Source: Streptomyces koelreuteriae
GTDB lineage: Bacteria; Actinomycetota; Actinomycetes; Streptomycetales; Streptomycetaceae
Direction of reading: 5' to 3'
Assembly (NCBI RefSeq): GCF_018604545.1
Contig: NZ_CP075896.1
Coordinates: 4,836,001-4,900,000, forward strand
DNA length: 64,000 nucleotides
Below the pieces are notes generated by a model, which saw nothing but the letters and a program-made list of their open reading frames with translations, was not told the origin of the DNA and ran no database searches. Below are positions 48,491 through 57,324 of this stretch, in pieces; positions within the stretch are counted from its first letter, which is position 1, and every line of letters begins with the position of its first letter. The position numbers were made by a program, and so were the translations under genes.

Positions 48491-49201
48491 ATGCCGGGAG
48501 GCAGGCTCACCCAGCAGGAACGTCAGCAGATCGCGCTGGGACTGGCCGACGGCCTCGCCTACGCCGAGATCGCCCGGCGCGTCGACCGCCCCACCTCGAC
48601 CATCACGCGCGAGGTCATGCGCAACGGCGGCCCCACCGCCTACCGCGCCGACCTGGCCCACCGCGCCACCGAACGCCGCGCCCACCGGCGCCGGCAGACC
48701 GCGCCCCGGGCGGCGGAGGCACCCCCGCAGGCCCATGGGCGCGACGCCGAGGCCGTGCGGGAGTACGAGGAGGTGTTCACCACCGTCCTGATGGCCTCGG
48801 GCATGACGACGATGCCGGCCAGGGTGATGGCCTCCCTCACCCTGACCGACAGCGGCAGCCTCACCGCGTCCGAACTCGTCCAGCGCCTCCAGGTCAGCCC
48901 GGCGTCCATCTCCAAGGCGGTCGCCTTCCTGGACAGCCAGGGCCTCGTCCGCCGGGAGCGCGACGAGCGCCGCCGCGAGCGCTACATCGTCGACGACGAC
49001 ATCTGGTACCGGTCGATGATGGCCAGCGCCCGGTCCATCGCCCAGCTCGTCGAGATCGCCCGCGAGGGCGTCGGCGTCCTCGGCCCCGGCACCCCGGTCG
49101 CCGCCCGGCTCGAGAACATCGCCCGCTTCCTCGACTTCGTCAGCGAGAGCACGGCCCGCGCGGCGGAACAGGCCCGCGAGATCCTCCGTACGAAGGCGTA
49201 A
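48491..49201 (+). CDS. Regulator joining an IS30-type HTH to a GbsR/MarR-like winged HTH
   Basis: A 236-residue protein. Residues 3-50 match the HTH_38/IS30 transposase HTH: LTQQERQQIALGLADGLAYAEIARRVDRPTSTITREV (contiguous), followed by the YRADLAHRATERRAHRRR tail seen in such transposases. After a Gln/Ala linker, about 90-220 is a GbsR/MarR-like winged HTH: MPARVMASLTLTDSGSLTASELVQRLQVSPASISKAVAFL, then RRERDERRRERYIVDDDIWY. Two DNA-binding units in one protein are unusual and fit the many half-sites upstream. GGAGAACGAAGGAG serves as ribosome binding site. Confidence 0.85.
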   Translation: MPGGRLTQQERQQIALGLADGLAYAEIARRVDRPTSTITREVMRNGGPTAYRADLAHRATERRAHRRRQTAPRAAEAPPQAHGRDAEAVREYEEVFTTVLMASGMTTMPARVMASLTLTDSGSLTASELVQRLQVSPASISKAVAFLDSQGLVRRERDERRRERYIVDDDIWYRSMMASARSIAQLVEIAREGVGVLGPGTPVAARLENIARFLDFVSESTARAAEQAREILRTKA

Positions 49202-49254
49202 GGGGCCAAGGGGCCGACGGGAGTCGATGCCGCCGCCCCTGCGGTCGTCCCGGC

Positions 49255-50394
49255 TCAGGCGTGCGGGTGCAGGACGACCTTGGTGTAGCCCTCCACGCGC
49301 TTGTCGAACTTGTCGTACGCCGACGGCGCCTGGTCGAGCGGCAGTTCGTGCGAGACGACGAAGCTCGGCTTCGCGCGGTCCTCGATGATCATGTCGCGCA
49401 GGTGCCGGTTGTACCGCTTGACGTTGCACTGCCCGGTGCCCATGCGCAGCCCCTTCTCGAAGAGGCGTCCGATGGCGACCATCAGCATGCCCTGCTTGGC
49501 CTGCTCGTCCGGACCGCCCGGGTCGCGCGGCACATACAGGCCCGGCACCCCGAGAGCACCCGTCGGCCGGACCGTCTCGACGAGCGAGTTCAGTACGACC
49601 GCCGGTTCCTCACGGTCCTCGCCCTGCGCCTGGGCCTGGTAGCCGACCGCGTCGACACCCTTGTCCGTGCCCTGGCCCGCGGTCTGGTCCTTGATCTGCC
49701 GGGCCGGATCGCCCTGGGTGAAGTCGATCGGCACCGCGCCGATCTCCCGCGCCTTCTGCAACCGCTCCGCCACCCGGTCGACCACGAACACCTTGCTCGC
49801 GCCGCGCAGCATCGCCGAGTAGGCGGCCATCAGCCCGACCGGACCGCCGCCGTACACGGCGACGCTCTCGCCGGGACGCACATCGGCCAGCTCGTTGCCG
49901 TGGTAGCCGGTCGGGAAGATGTCCGCGAGAAGGACGAAGTCCGTCTCCTTCTCGGTGCCCTCGGGGAGCTTCAGGCAGTTGAAGTCGGCGTACGGAACCC
50001 GTACGTACTCCGCCTGACCCCCGGTGTAGGGCCCCATCGCGACATAGCCGTAGGCGCCGCCGGCGAAGCCCGGGTTCACCGTCAGGCAGAAGCCCGTGAA
50101 GCCGGCCGAACAGTTTCTGCAGAAGCCGCAGGCCACATTGAACGGCATGACCACCCGGTCGCCGCGGCTGAGCGAGGTGACTCCCTCTCCCGTCTCCTCG
50201 ATGACCCCGAGGTTCTCGTGGCCGAACACGATGCCCGGCTCGGCCGCGGTGCGGCCCTCGTACATGTGCAGGTCCGAGCCGCAGATGGCCGTCGACGTCA
50301 CCCGCACGATCACATCGTTCGGGTGCTGGATCCGGGGATCCTCCACTTTCTCCACCGCCACCTCGAAGGGGCCCTTGTACACGACAGCCCTCAT
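49255..50394 (-). CDS. Glutathione-independent formaldehyde dehydrogenase / zinc alcohol dehydrogenase
   Basis: A 379-residue MDR-family enzyme from the ATG at 50394 (GGAGG 7 bases upstream). Catalytic zinc ligands: STAICGSDLHMYEG (Cys) and VFGHENLG (His-Glu). Structural zinc: ACGFCRNCSAGFTGFC. NAD site: VAVYGGGPVGLMAAYSAMLRG. The insertions and GVDAVGYQAQAQGEDREEPA resemble the Pseudomonas putida glutathione-independent formaldehyde dehydrogenase branch, which may dismutate aldehydes. Convergent with the regulator at 48491. Confidence 0.9.
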   Translation of the reverse strand: MRAVVYKGPFEVAVEKVEDPRIQHPNDVIVRVTSTAICGSDLHMYEGRTAAEPGIVFGHENLGVIEETGEGVTSLSRGDRVVMPFNVACGFCRNCSAGFTGFCLTVNPGFAGGAYGYVAMGPYTGGQAEYVRVPYADFNCLKLPEGTEKETDFVLLADIFPTGYHGNELADVRPGESVAVYGGGPVGLMAAYSAMLRGASKVFVVDRVAERLQKAREIGAVPIDFTQGDPARQIKDQTAGQGTDKGVDAVGYQAQAQGEDREEPAVVLNSLVETVRPTGALGVPGLYVPRDPGGPDEQAKQGMLMVAIGRLFEKGLRMGTGQCNVKRYNRHLRDMIIEDRAKPSFVVSHELPLDQAPSAYDKFDKRVEGYTKVVLHPHA

Positions 50395-50505
50395 CGTCAG
50401 CACCTCCATCTGTGTTCTGGCTCATATACCAGGCTGGTGCATGATGGGACGATTTGCACCAAGAGAAGGCGCTTGAGGCGCTTGGAGGAGAAAGGATCAA
50501 CGGCC

Positions 50506-50691
50506 TTGTCACGACGTATCGGAACACTGCTCGTCTCGGTCTCCGGCCTGTCCGGCACGACCTACCCGGTGGGCACCCGTGTGGCCATCCGGGGCACCGG
50601 AGGCTCCGTCGACGGATTCGTCGACGGAGACTGGCTGCCGCTCGCGTGGTGGGAGTTCGCGGATGTCGCGCAGGGGGACGACGCCCGCTGA
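50506..50691 (+). CDS. Small hypothetical protein, 61 aa
   Basis: Starts with TTG; GGAGGAGAAAGGA lies about 10 bases upstream, a strong binding site that supports this start. The protein is hydrophobic/Gly-rich with SGTTYPVGTRVAIRGTGG and DGDWLPLAWWEFADV, like a tiny beta-barrel (SH3-like). No known family. It lies between the dehydrogenase and the YbaK gene. Confidence 0.65.
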   Translation: MSRRIGTLLVSVSGLSGTTYPVGTRVAIRGTGGSVDGFVDGDWLPLAWWEFADVAQGDDAR

Positions 50692-50735
50692 ACCCCCCTC
50701 GCGTGTCCGATACACGTACCGCTAGCGTGCCCTGC

Positions 50736-51251
50736 ATGACGACGACAGCCGCCACTGACGCCGAGGACTCCGGAGCACACCCCCTCTTCGCCCAGGCCCT
50801 GCGGGAGCGCGGGCTCGACGAGGTCGTTCCGCTCGTGAGGCGCTTCCCGGAAGCCACCCGTACCGCCGCCGAGGCCGCCGCCGCCCTCGGATGCGACCTG
50901 AGCCAGATCTGCAAGTCGCTGATCTTCGCGGCCGACGGGGTGCCCGTGCTGGTCCTCATGGACGGGGCCTCCCGGGTCGATCTCGACCTGGTGCGGGGGG
51001 AACTCGGCGCGGAGAAGGTCACCCGGGCCAAGGTCGATGTCGTGCGGGAGACGACCGGCTATGCCATCGGCGGTGTGCCGCCCTTCGGACACCGGACGAC
51101 GACGCGTGTGCTCGCCGACCGCTCCCTGTTCGACCACGAGACCGTGTGGGCGGCCGCCGGGACGCCGTACACCATGTTCCCCATGGCGCCCGGCGACCTC
51201 GTCGCCCACTCCGGGGCCATCGTGGCGGACGTGCGCGAGAGCTCCTCGTGA
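50736..51251 (+). CDS. YbaK/EbsC-type aminoacyl-tRNA editing protein
   Basis: A 171-residue YbaK/ProX-fold protein hydrolysing mischarged tRNAs (Cys-tRNA-Pro type). Motifs: AAAALGCDLSQICKSLIF (conserved Lys), LVLMDGASRVDLDLVR, GYAIGGVPPFGH (the GGxxPxG loop), and WAAAGTPYTMFPMAPGDL. It is translationally coupled to the EamA transporter gene (GTGA overlap). Confidence 0.9.
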   Translation: MTTTAATDAEDSGAHPLFAQALRERGLDEVVPLVRRFPEATRTAAEAAAALGCDLSQICKSLIFAADGVPVLVLMDGASRVDLDLVRGELGAEKVTRAKVDVVRETTGYAIGGVPPFGHRTTTRVLADRSLFDHETVWAAAGTPYTMFPMAPGDLVAHSGAIVADVRESSS

Positions 51252-52093
51252 CGCCGGTGGTCACGGGCGCCGTGCTGCTCGCCGCCGTGACCCACGCCAG
51301 CTGGAACGCCATCGCGCACAAGATCACGGACAAGCTCGCCGGGTTCACGCTGATCTCGGGCGGCGGGCTGGTCATCGGGCTGGCGATCGCGCCGTTCGCG
51401 GCATTCCCGGCGGCCGGGGCGTGGCCCTACCTCCTCTTCTCCGCCGCCATCCACATCGCCTACTACGCCCTGCTGATGAAGTCCTTCCGGCTGGGCGACT
51501 TCGGGCAGGCCTATCCCATCGCGCGCGGCACCGCGCCCCTCGTCGTGACCCTGCTCGCCGCGCTCTTCGCCCACGAGGTGCCCGACGGGTGGGCCGCCGC
51601 CGGCATCGCCCTGTCGTGCGCGGGGCTGACCGGCGTCGCCCTGTGGGGGCTGCGCGGGCGGCGGCCCGACTGGGCGGCGATCGGGGCGGCCCTGGCCACG
51701 GGGCTGACGATCGCCGTGTACACCGTCGTGGACGGGCTGGGCGTGCGGGCGTCGGGCTCCTCGCTCGGGTACATCGCCTGGCTGATGGCCGTGCAGGGGA
51801 TCGTCATCCCCGCGTACGCCGTGAGCCGCTGGCGCGGGCGGACCGTCGCCCTGCTGCGGCCCTTCGCCGTGACCGGCCTCATCGGGGCCGCGCTCTCCGT
51901 CGCCGCCTACGCCCTCGTCCTGTGGGCCCAGACCAAGGCCGAGCTCGCCCCCATCGCCGCCCTGCGCGAGTCGTCGATCATCGTCGGCGCGGCCATCGGG
52001 GCCGTGTTCTTCAAGGAGCGATTCGGCGCCCCGAGAATCGCGGCGGCCGGGCTGCTGGTCGTCGGGATCGGGCTGATGCTGCACGCCGGGTAG
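51248..52093 (+). CDS. EamA/DMT-superfamily transporter
   Basis: A 281-residue protein with about ten TM helices in two EamA repeats. First repeat: VLLAAVTHASWNAIAHKI, then LMKSFRLGDFGQAYPIARGTAPLVVTL. Second: GYIAWLMAVQGIVIPAYAV, and LRESSIIVGAAIGAVFFKERFG with the typical E-R-F end. Metabolite exporter; substrate unknown. Starts with GTG inside the ybaK-like gene's stop. Confidence 0.88.
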   Translation: MTPVVTGAVLLAAVTHASWNAIAHKITDKLAGFTLISGGGLVIGLAIAPFAAFPAAGAWPYLLFSAAIHIAYYALLMKSFRLGDFGQAYPIARGTAPLVVTLLAALFAHEVPDGWAAAGIALSCAGLTGVALWGLRGRRPDWAAIGAALATGLTIAVYTVVDGLGVRASGSSLGYIAWLMAVQGIVIPAYAVSRWRGRTVALLRPFAVTGLIGAALSVAAYALVLWAQTKAELAPIAALRESSIIVGAAIGAVFFKERFGAPRIAAAGLLVVGIGLMLHAG

Positions 52094-52159
52094 GCAAGGC
52101 GGGTGCACTTGCCGCACCTGAGGAGCACCCTGGAACTAGGTCTTCCGGAGGTGATCGTC

Positions 52160-52435
52160 ATGATGCACACCCGAGCGGGATGGCACGTCGAGATGGAGTT
52201 CATGGAGGACGACCAGCACACGCGGGCGGTCGCGATGCTGCGGCTGCCCGACGGCAGCGAGGTACGGGCGCACGGGGCGGCCAACCGGCACCGGTCCGAC
52301 GTCAATCAGCCCAGGGTCGGAGAGGAGATCGCCGGGGCCCGGGCGCTCAACGAACTCGCCATGCAGTTGCTGACCAAAGCCCACGAGGAGATCGACCAGG
52401 CGTCCGGGCGGATCTCCCACCCGATCCACGTCTAG
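52160..52435 (+). CDS. DUF1876 family small protein
   Basis: A 91-residue protein. GGAGG at 52147-52151 sets the ATG at 52160. WHVEMEFMEDDQHTRAVAMLRL, RAHGAANRHRSDVNQPRVGEEIAGARAL and LLTKAHEEI (contiguous segments, motifs only) match DUF1876, a small actinobacterial family with a dsRNA-binding-like fold and no proven function. Confidence 0.88.
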   Translation: MMHTRAGWHVEMEFMEDDQHTRAVAMLRLPDGSEVRAHGAANRHRSDVNQPRVGEEIAGARALNELAMQLLTKAHEEIDQASGRISHPIHV

Positions 52436-52450
52436 CGGCGGCCGGGAGTC

Positions 52451-53614
52451 TCAGAGGCCTAGGGCCTGCCGTATCGCCCGTACCAGCCCCTGCGCCCGCG
52501 GATCCGCCGTCACCGTCTTGCGGAGGCCGTTCGTGACGTAGCCGAAGGCGATTCGGGACCCCGGGTCCGCGAAGCCGAGGGCGCCGCCGCGGCCCGGGTG
52601 ACCGAAGGAGCCCGGGGCCAGGAAGGGCGAGGCGCTGCCGTGCAGCATGTAGCCGAGGCCGAAGCGGGTGCCGACCACCAGGACACGGTCGGGGCCCGCC
52701 GACTCCTCGGCCCGGGCCAGTTCGACCGTCTCCGGCGTGAAGAGGCGTGAGGCACCGGCCGTGTCACCGATCAGCGTCGCGTAGAAGCGGGCCAGTCCGT
52801 CCGCCGTCGCGACGGCGTTCGTCGCGGGCAGGGCCGCCGCGCGGTAGGCGGGGTCGTTCTGGTCCGGGAACGGGGTGATCGCCGCGAACGCCCGGCGGGT
52901 GAGGGAGGCCGGGTCCTCGTAGGCCTCGGTGACCGAGCGCTTCGGCCGGGCGCGCAGACCCCCGGTCGGCTCGGGGCCCTCGACGCGGCCCGCGCGTCCC
53001 ACCCGGTGGGCCTCCGACTCGGGCAGACCGAGCCAGAGGTCCAGGCCCAGCGGGCCGGTGATCTGCGCCGCGAGCCACTCGCCCGCGCCCTGCCCGGTCA
53101 CGCGCCGCACCAGTTCGTCGAGCATCCAGCCGTAGGTGAGCGCGTGGTAGCCGTGGTCGGTGCCGGGCTCCCACACGGGTGCCTGGGCGGCGACCGCCGC
53201 GGGGCCCCGCAGCGGGTCGAGGGCCTGCTCGGGGGTGAGGGGGTGGTCGAGGACCGGCAGTCCGGCCCGGTGGTTCAGGACGTGCCGGACCAGCACTCGC
53301 TCCTTGCCCCGCGCCTTGAACTCCGGCCAGTAGTGGCCCACGGGCGCGTCCAGGTCGAGCTGTCCGCGCTGGTGCAGCAGCAGGAGTACGGCGGCGGCCA
53401 CGCCCTTGGTCGCCGAGCGCACGATCTGGGCGGTGCCGTGCTCCCAGGGGCTCGTGCCGTCGACGTCCTTCGTGCCGGCCCACAGGTCGACGACCCGCTG
53501 CCCGTCCCGGTAGACGGCGACCGCCGCGCCCCGCTCCCCGAGCGCCTCGAAGTTCGCTGCGAACGCTTCCCTGACCGGCTCGAAGCCCTCGGCGACTGTG
53601 CCGTTCACGTCCAC
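52451..53614 (-). CDS. Serine hydrolase, beta-lactamase class C/esterase family (EstB-like)
   Basis: A 387-residue protein. SxxK: RSATKGVAAAV (Ser and Lys at about 67-70). YxN-type: DHGYHALTYGWMLDELVRR. C-terminal LGYMLHGSASPFLAPGSFGHPGRGGALGFADP includes the HPGRGG motif that replaces KTG in this esterase-like group. No signal peptide, so it is probably a cytosolic esterase rather than a beta-lactamase. GTG start with GAGGAG upstream. Monocistronic. Confidence 0.9.
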   Translation of the reverse strand: MDVNGTVAEGFEPVREAFAANFEALGERGAAVAVYRDGQRVVDLWAGTKDVDGTSPWEHGTAQIVRSATKGVAAAVLLLLHQRGQLDLDAPVGHYWPEFKARGKERVLVRHVLNHRAGLPVLDHPLTPEQALDPLRGPAAVAAQAPVWEPGTDHGYHALTYGWMLDELVRRVTGQGAGEWLAAQITGPLGLDLWLGLPESEAHRVGRAGRVEGPEPTGGLRARPKRSVTEAYEDPASLTRRAFAAITPFPDQNDPAYRAAALPATNAVATADGLARFYATLIGDTAGASRLFTPETVELARAEESAGPDRVLVVGTRFGLGYMLHGSASPFLAPGSFGHPGRGGALGFADPGSRIAFGYVTNGLRKTVTADPRAQGLVRAIRQALGL

Positions 53615-53656
53615 GTCCGTACTCCTCGTCGTGCTGCGGTGCTGCGGTCTTCCCCC

Positions 53657-54103
53657 TTAGCCAAGCAGGATCGTCACGTCGATGTTCCCGCGGGTCGCGT
53701 TCGAGTACGGGCAGATCGCGTGGGCCGCGTCCACCAGCTTGGTCGCGAGGTCGGGGTCGACGACCGGCAGGGAGACGCTGAGGGCGACCGCGAGGCCGTA
53801 GCCCTGCTGGGTGTTGGGGCCGATGCCGACCTTCGCGGCGACCGTGGAGCCGGCCAGGTCGTAGCCCTCGCGGTTGCCGACCAGGATCAGGGCGTTGTGG
53901 AAGCAGGAGCTGTAACCGGCCGCGAAGAGCTGTTCCGGGTTGGTGCCGTTGCCGTCGCCGCCGAGCTGCGGGGGCATCGCGACCTTGAGCTCGATCTGGC
54001 CGTCCTGGCTGGTCACATAGCCCGCACGGCCGCCGTGGGCGGTGGCCTCCGCGACGTACATGATCTTCGTCGGGCGGGTGTCGACGGCGGGGCCGTCAGT
54101 CAT
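53657..54103 (-). CDS. ohr: Organic hydroperoxide resistance protein (Ohr/OsmC)
   Basis: A 148-residue Ohr peroxidase. The redox cysteines are Cys67 (AAGYSSCFHNAL) and Cys131 (HAICPYSNATRGNIDV); NPEQLFAAGY is typical. The ATG at 54103 has GGGGGAGGA upstream; a longer reading adds seven residues. It reduces lipid hydroperoxides. The repressor gene ohrR lies upstream on the same strand. Confidence 0.95.
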   Translation of the reverse strand: MTDGPAVDTRPTKIMYVAEATAHGGRAGYVTSQDGQIELKVAMPPQLGGDGNGTNPEQLFAAGYSSCFHNALILVGNREGYDLAGSTVAAKVGIGPNTQQGYGLAVALSVSLPVVDPDLATKLVDAAHAICPYSNATRGNIDVTILLG

Positions 54104-54126
54104 GCTGTCCTCCCCCGGAACCAAGT

Positions 54127-54149
54127 GTGCACAAACACATCGTGCACAA
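54127..54149 (-). promoter_or_regulatory. OhrR operator candidate: two TTGTGCAC sites
   Basis: Two copies of GTGCACAA (54127-54134, 54142-54149) spaced 15 bases, each with a palindromic GTGCAC core, lie 24-46 bases before the ohr ATG. They match the TTGTGCAC-type sites reported for actinobacterial OhrR, as I recall. Confidence 0.65.
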
Positions 54150-54208
54150 GGTACTGGCCGGTAACCGGTCCTCGCCAGCAGGGGGTGGCAATCCGGGGCA
54201 ACCCGCGG

Positions 54209-54679
54209 TCAGCGGGCCCGGTCGGCCGCCGACTCCGCCTTCTCGGCCAGGTGCCACAGCTCCTCGCGGAGCCGCGCGATCTCCGTGCCGTCCAGGCCCG
54301 TCGCCGTGAGCAGCGCGCCGGGGACGCACATCGCGCGCTCCCGGAGTTCCTCCCCGCGCCCGGTCAGGGCCACGAGCACCGACCGCTCGTCCCGCGCCGA
54401 CCGTTCACGCCGCAGCAGACCCGCCGTCTCCAGCCGCTTCAGCAGGGGCGAGACCGTGCCGTAGTCGAGGCGCAGGGCCCCGGCCAGCTCCTTGACCGTG
54501 GTCTCGCCGCGCTCCCAGAGGACGAGCAGCACGAGGTACTGGGGATAGGTGAGGCCGAGGTCGTCGAGGAGCGGGCGGTACGCGGCCGTCACCGCGCGCT
54601 GGGCGGCGTACAGCGCGAAGCACAGCTGCTCGTCCAGCAGCAGCGAGCCTTCCCCGCTCGTGGTCTCCTCGTTCGTCAC
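54209..54679 (-). CDS. ohrR: MarR-family organic peroxide sensor OhrR
   Basis: A 156-residue MarR protein of the one-Cys/two-Cys OhrR type. LLLDEQLCFALYAAQRA carries the reactive Cys20; LTYPQYLVLLVLWE follows, and DYGTVSPLLKRLETAGLLRRERSARDER is the winged HTH (contiguous). Oxidation of Cys20 releases DNA and derepresses ohr. It lies 105 bases upstream of ohr in the same direction, with the operator between. Its end is 11 bases from the cbiO stop side, on the same strand. Confidence 0.92.
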   Translation of the reverse strand: MTNEETTSGEGSLLLDEQLCFALYAAQRAVTAAYRPLLDDLGLTYPQYLVLLVLWERGETTVKELAGALRLDYGTVSPLLKRLETAGLLRRERSARDERSVLVALTGRGEELRERAMCVPGALLTATGLDGTEIARLREELWHLAEKAESAADRAR

Positions 54680-54689
54680 GCGCTCATTG

Positions 54690-55466
54690 TCACGGACGGG
54701 CCGGGGCGGCCGGCACGGAACGCGGATCGAAGCCGAACGGCAGCTCCAGCCGGTGGGCGCGCATCAGCTCCTCGTCGGAGAGCAGCTCGCCCGTCGGGCC
54801 GTCCGCGGCGATGACGCCCTCGCTGAGGATCAGGGAGCGCGGGCACAGCTCCAGCGCGTAGGGCAGGTCGTGCGTGACCATCAGGACCGTCACGTCCAGC
54901 GAGCGCAGGATGTCGGCCAGTTCACGGCGGGAGGCGGGGTCGAGGTTGGAGGAGGGCTCGTCGAGGACGAGGATCTCCGGCTCCATGGCGAGGACGGTCG
55001 CGACGGCCACCCGGCGGCGCTGCCCGAAGGAGAGGTGATGCGGCGGGCGGTCCTTGAACTCCGCCATGCCGACCCGCTCCAAAGCCCGGTCCACGCGCTC
55101 CTCCAGCTCCGGCCCCTTCAGCCCGGCCGCCGCCGGCCCGAACGCCACGTCCTCCCGGACGGTCGGCATGAAGAGCTGGTCGTCCGGGTCCTGGAAGACG
55201 ATGCCGACCCGGCGCCGGATCTCGGCCATGTGCCGCTTGTCCACGGGCAGCCCGGCCACCCTCACCGTGCCGGCGCCGCCGGTCAGGATGCCGTTGAGAT
55301 GCAGCACGAGGGTCGTCTTGCCGGCGCCGTTCGGCCCGAGCAGCGCGACCCGCTCACCGCGCGCCACCGAGAGGTCGACGCCGAAGAGGGCCTGATGCCC
55401 GTCGGGGTAGGCGAAGGCCAGTCCGGCCACGTCGAGCGAGGGTGTCACATCAGTCACAGCGACCAT
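54690..55466 (-). CDS. cbiO: ECF transporter ATP-binding protein (CbiO/NikO)
   Basis: A 258-residue ABC ATPase. Walker A GPNGAGKT is at about 44, the Q-loop VFQDPDDQLF, signature HLSFGQRRRVAVA, Walker B ILVLDEPSSNLDP, and switch His in VTHDLPYAL. It powers cobalt/nickel uptake with CbiQ and CbiMN. The ATG at 55466 overlaps the cbiQ end by 13 bases; GTG at 55457 (4-base overlap) is equally plausible. Confidence 0.92.
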   Translation of the reverse strand: MVAVTDVTPSLDVAGLAFAYPDGHQALFGVDLSVARGERVALLGPNGAGKTTLVLHLNGILTGGAGTVRVAGLPVDKRHMAEIRRRVGIVFQDPDDQLFMPTVREDVAFGPAAAGLKGPELEERVDRALERVGMAEFKDRPPHHLSFGQRRRVAVATVLAMEPEILVLDEPSSNLDPASRRELADILRSLDVTVLMVTHDLPYALELCPRSLILSEGVIAADGPTGELLSDEELMRAHRLELPFGFDPRSVPAAPARP

Positions 55467-56215
55467 CCCAGCAGACAGACGACCAGGGCCGCGCCCGGGA
55501 GGGTCAGGGCGTACGACCACTGCGCCCGGGACGCGGTCACCTCGTCGATGACCGGCATGGCACCGGCGTAGCCCCGGCTGACCATGGCCAGATGGACGCG
55601 CTCGCCGCGTTCGTAGGAGCGGATGAACAGCGCCCCGGCGGACTTGGCGAGCACGCCCCAGTGCCGGACACCCTTCGCCTCGAAGCCCCGGGACTCCCGG
55701 GCGATCCGCATGCGCCGCATCTCGTCCGCGATGACATCGCCGTAGCGGATCATGAAGGACGCGATCTGCACGAGCAGCGGCGGCAGCTTGAGGCGCTGCA
55801 GGCCGAGGAGCAGTTCGCGCAGGTCGGTGGTGGCGGCCAGCAGGACGGAGGCGGTGACGCCGAGCGTGCCCTTGGCGAGCACGTTCCAGGCGCCCCACAG
55901 GCCGTTGACGCTCAGGGACATCCCCAGGACGTCGACGCGCTCGCCCTCCGCGACGAACGGCATGAGCACCGCGAAAGCGACGAACGGCACCTCGATCAGC
56001 AGCCGCCGGAGCACAAACCCGGCGGGCACCCGGGCGACGCCCGCGACGACGCCCAGCAGCACCGCGTACGCCCCGAACGCCCACATCGCCTCGCGCGGTG
56101 TCGACACCACGACCAGCACGAAGGCGAACACCGCGGCGAGCTTGGTGTGCGGCGGCAGCGCGTGCACGGGCGAGTGCCCGTGCCGGTAGAGCTTGTGCGC
56201 GTGCCCCGCACCCAT
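55454..56215 (-). CDS. cbiQ: ECF transporter transmembrane protein (CbiQ/NikQ)
   Basis: A 253-residue membrane protein with about five TM helices. The EcfT coupling motifs are RIARESRGF (first Ala-Arg-Gly) and SYERGERVHLAMVSRGY near the end. LPPHTKLAAVFAFVLVV starts the domain. The ATG lies one base after the cbiM stop. It links the ATPase to the metal-binding CbiMN. Confidence 0.9.
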   Translation of the reverse strand: MGAGHAHKLYRHGHSPVHALPPHTKLAAVFAFVLVVVSTPREAMWAFGAYAVLLGVVAGVARVPAGFVLRRLLIEVPFVAFAVLMPFVAEGERVDVLGMSLSVNGLWGAWNVLAKGTLGVTASVLLAATTDLRELLLGLQRLKLPPLLVQIASFMIRYGDVIADEMRRMRIARESRGFEAKGVRHWGVLAKSAGALFIRSYERGERVHLAMVSRGYAGAMPVIDEVTASRAQWSYALTLPGAALVVCLLGWSL

Positions 56216-56216
56216 G

Positions 56217-57305
56217 TCAGGCGCCCGGGCTCGTCGCGTTCGTCGAGTCCGACGTGTTCGACGTGTTCGACGGGGACGTGTCGTCCGAGCCGCGCCGGCG
56301 TACGGCCCAGAAGACCGCGCTGCCCGCGACGACCGTGACACCCACGCCGATGACGCCCGCCAGACCCCCGGACAGGCGGGCGTCATCGACATCCTTGACG
56401 CCGTAGTCGGCGAGGGGGGAGTCGGCCGCGGCGTGCTCCTCGGCCTTCTCGTCGATGCCGTGGTCGGTGGCGACCTTCTCCAGGCCGTCCGGGTTGGCGG
56501 AGGCGTAGAAGCTGACGAATCCGGCCAGCAGCAGGGAGGCGACCAGGCCCGCGGCCCAGACACGGCGGTGCGAGGTGCGGGCGGCCACGGGGGCGGGCTC
56601 GGGCTCGGCGTCGGGCGCGTCGACCAGTTCGCCGTTCACCCGCAGCTTGAGCTTCGGGGTGAGGCCCCGGGCGCCGTGGACCAGGTCGGGGCGGACGGCG
56701 AGGACCGCGCCGACGGTCAGCGCGGTGATCGCGGCCTCACCGATGCCGATCAGCAGGTGGACGCCGATCATGGCGGTGGCGACCTTGCCGATCGACACGT
56801 CGGTGGTGCCGCCGATGGCGTACATGAGCGTGAAGGCCAGCGCGGCGGCCGGGACGGAGACGAGGGCGGCGACGAAGGAGGCCGCGGTGATCGACCGGCG
56901 GGAGCGCGGGAGCACCTTCACCAGGCCCCGGAAGAGGGCGTAGGCGACGACCGTCGTGACGATCGCCATGTTGGTGATGTTCACGCCGAGCGCGGTCAGA
57001 CCGCCGTCAGCGAAGAGCAGCCCCTGCATCAGCAGGACGACGGAGACGCACAGCACCCCTGTGTAGGGGCCCACGAGGATCGCGGCGAGCGCGCCCCCGA
57101 GCAGATGGCCGCTGGTCCCGGCCGCCACGGGGAAGTTGAGCATCTGCACCGCGAAGATGAACGCCGCCACGAGGCCGGCCAGCGGGGCGGTGCGCTCGTC
57201 GAGTTCGCGCCGCGCGCCGCGCAGGCTCACGGCGACGGCGCCCGCGGCGATCACACCGGTGGCGGCGGACGTGGGGACGTCGATGAATCCGTCAGGTACA
57301 TGCAC
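56217..57305 (-). CDS. cbiM: Cobalt/nickel ECF substrate-binding protein, CbiM fused to CbiN-like PDGLE domain
   Basis: A 362-residue protein. It starts with GTG and reads VHVPDGFIDVPTSAATG, where His2 and the N-terminus bind the metal. The CbiM membrane part has about 7 TM (QMLNFPVAAGTSGHLLGGALAAILVGP, contiguous; HLLGG motif). After a linker (about 225-250), the CbiN-like part has one TM, ANPDGLEKVATDHGI (PDGLE motif) and a last TM. The fused MN form is common for nickel (NikMN). The Nur-like box at 57325-57341 favours nickel. No cobalamin riboswitch seen upstream. Confidence 0.9.
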   Translation of the reverse strand: MHVPDGFIDVPTSAATGVIAAGAVAVSLRGARRELDERTAPLAGLVAAFIFAVQMLNFPVAAGTSGHLLGGALAAILVGPYTGVLCVSVVLLMQGLLFADGGLTALGVNITNMAIVTTVVAYALFRGLVKVLPRSRRSITAASFVAALVSVPAAALAFTLMYAIGGTTDVSIGKVATAMIGVHLLIGIGEAAITALTVGAVLAVRPDLVHGARGLTPKLKLRVNGELVDAPDAEPEPAPVAARTSHRRVWAAGLVASLLLAGFVSFYASANPDGLEKVATDHGIDEKAEEHAAADSPLADYGVKDVDDARLSGGLAGVIGVGVTVVAGSAVFWAVRRRGSDDTSPSNTSNTSDSTNATSPGA

Positions 57306-57324
57306 GCTTCGATGATGTGGCTTG

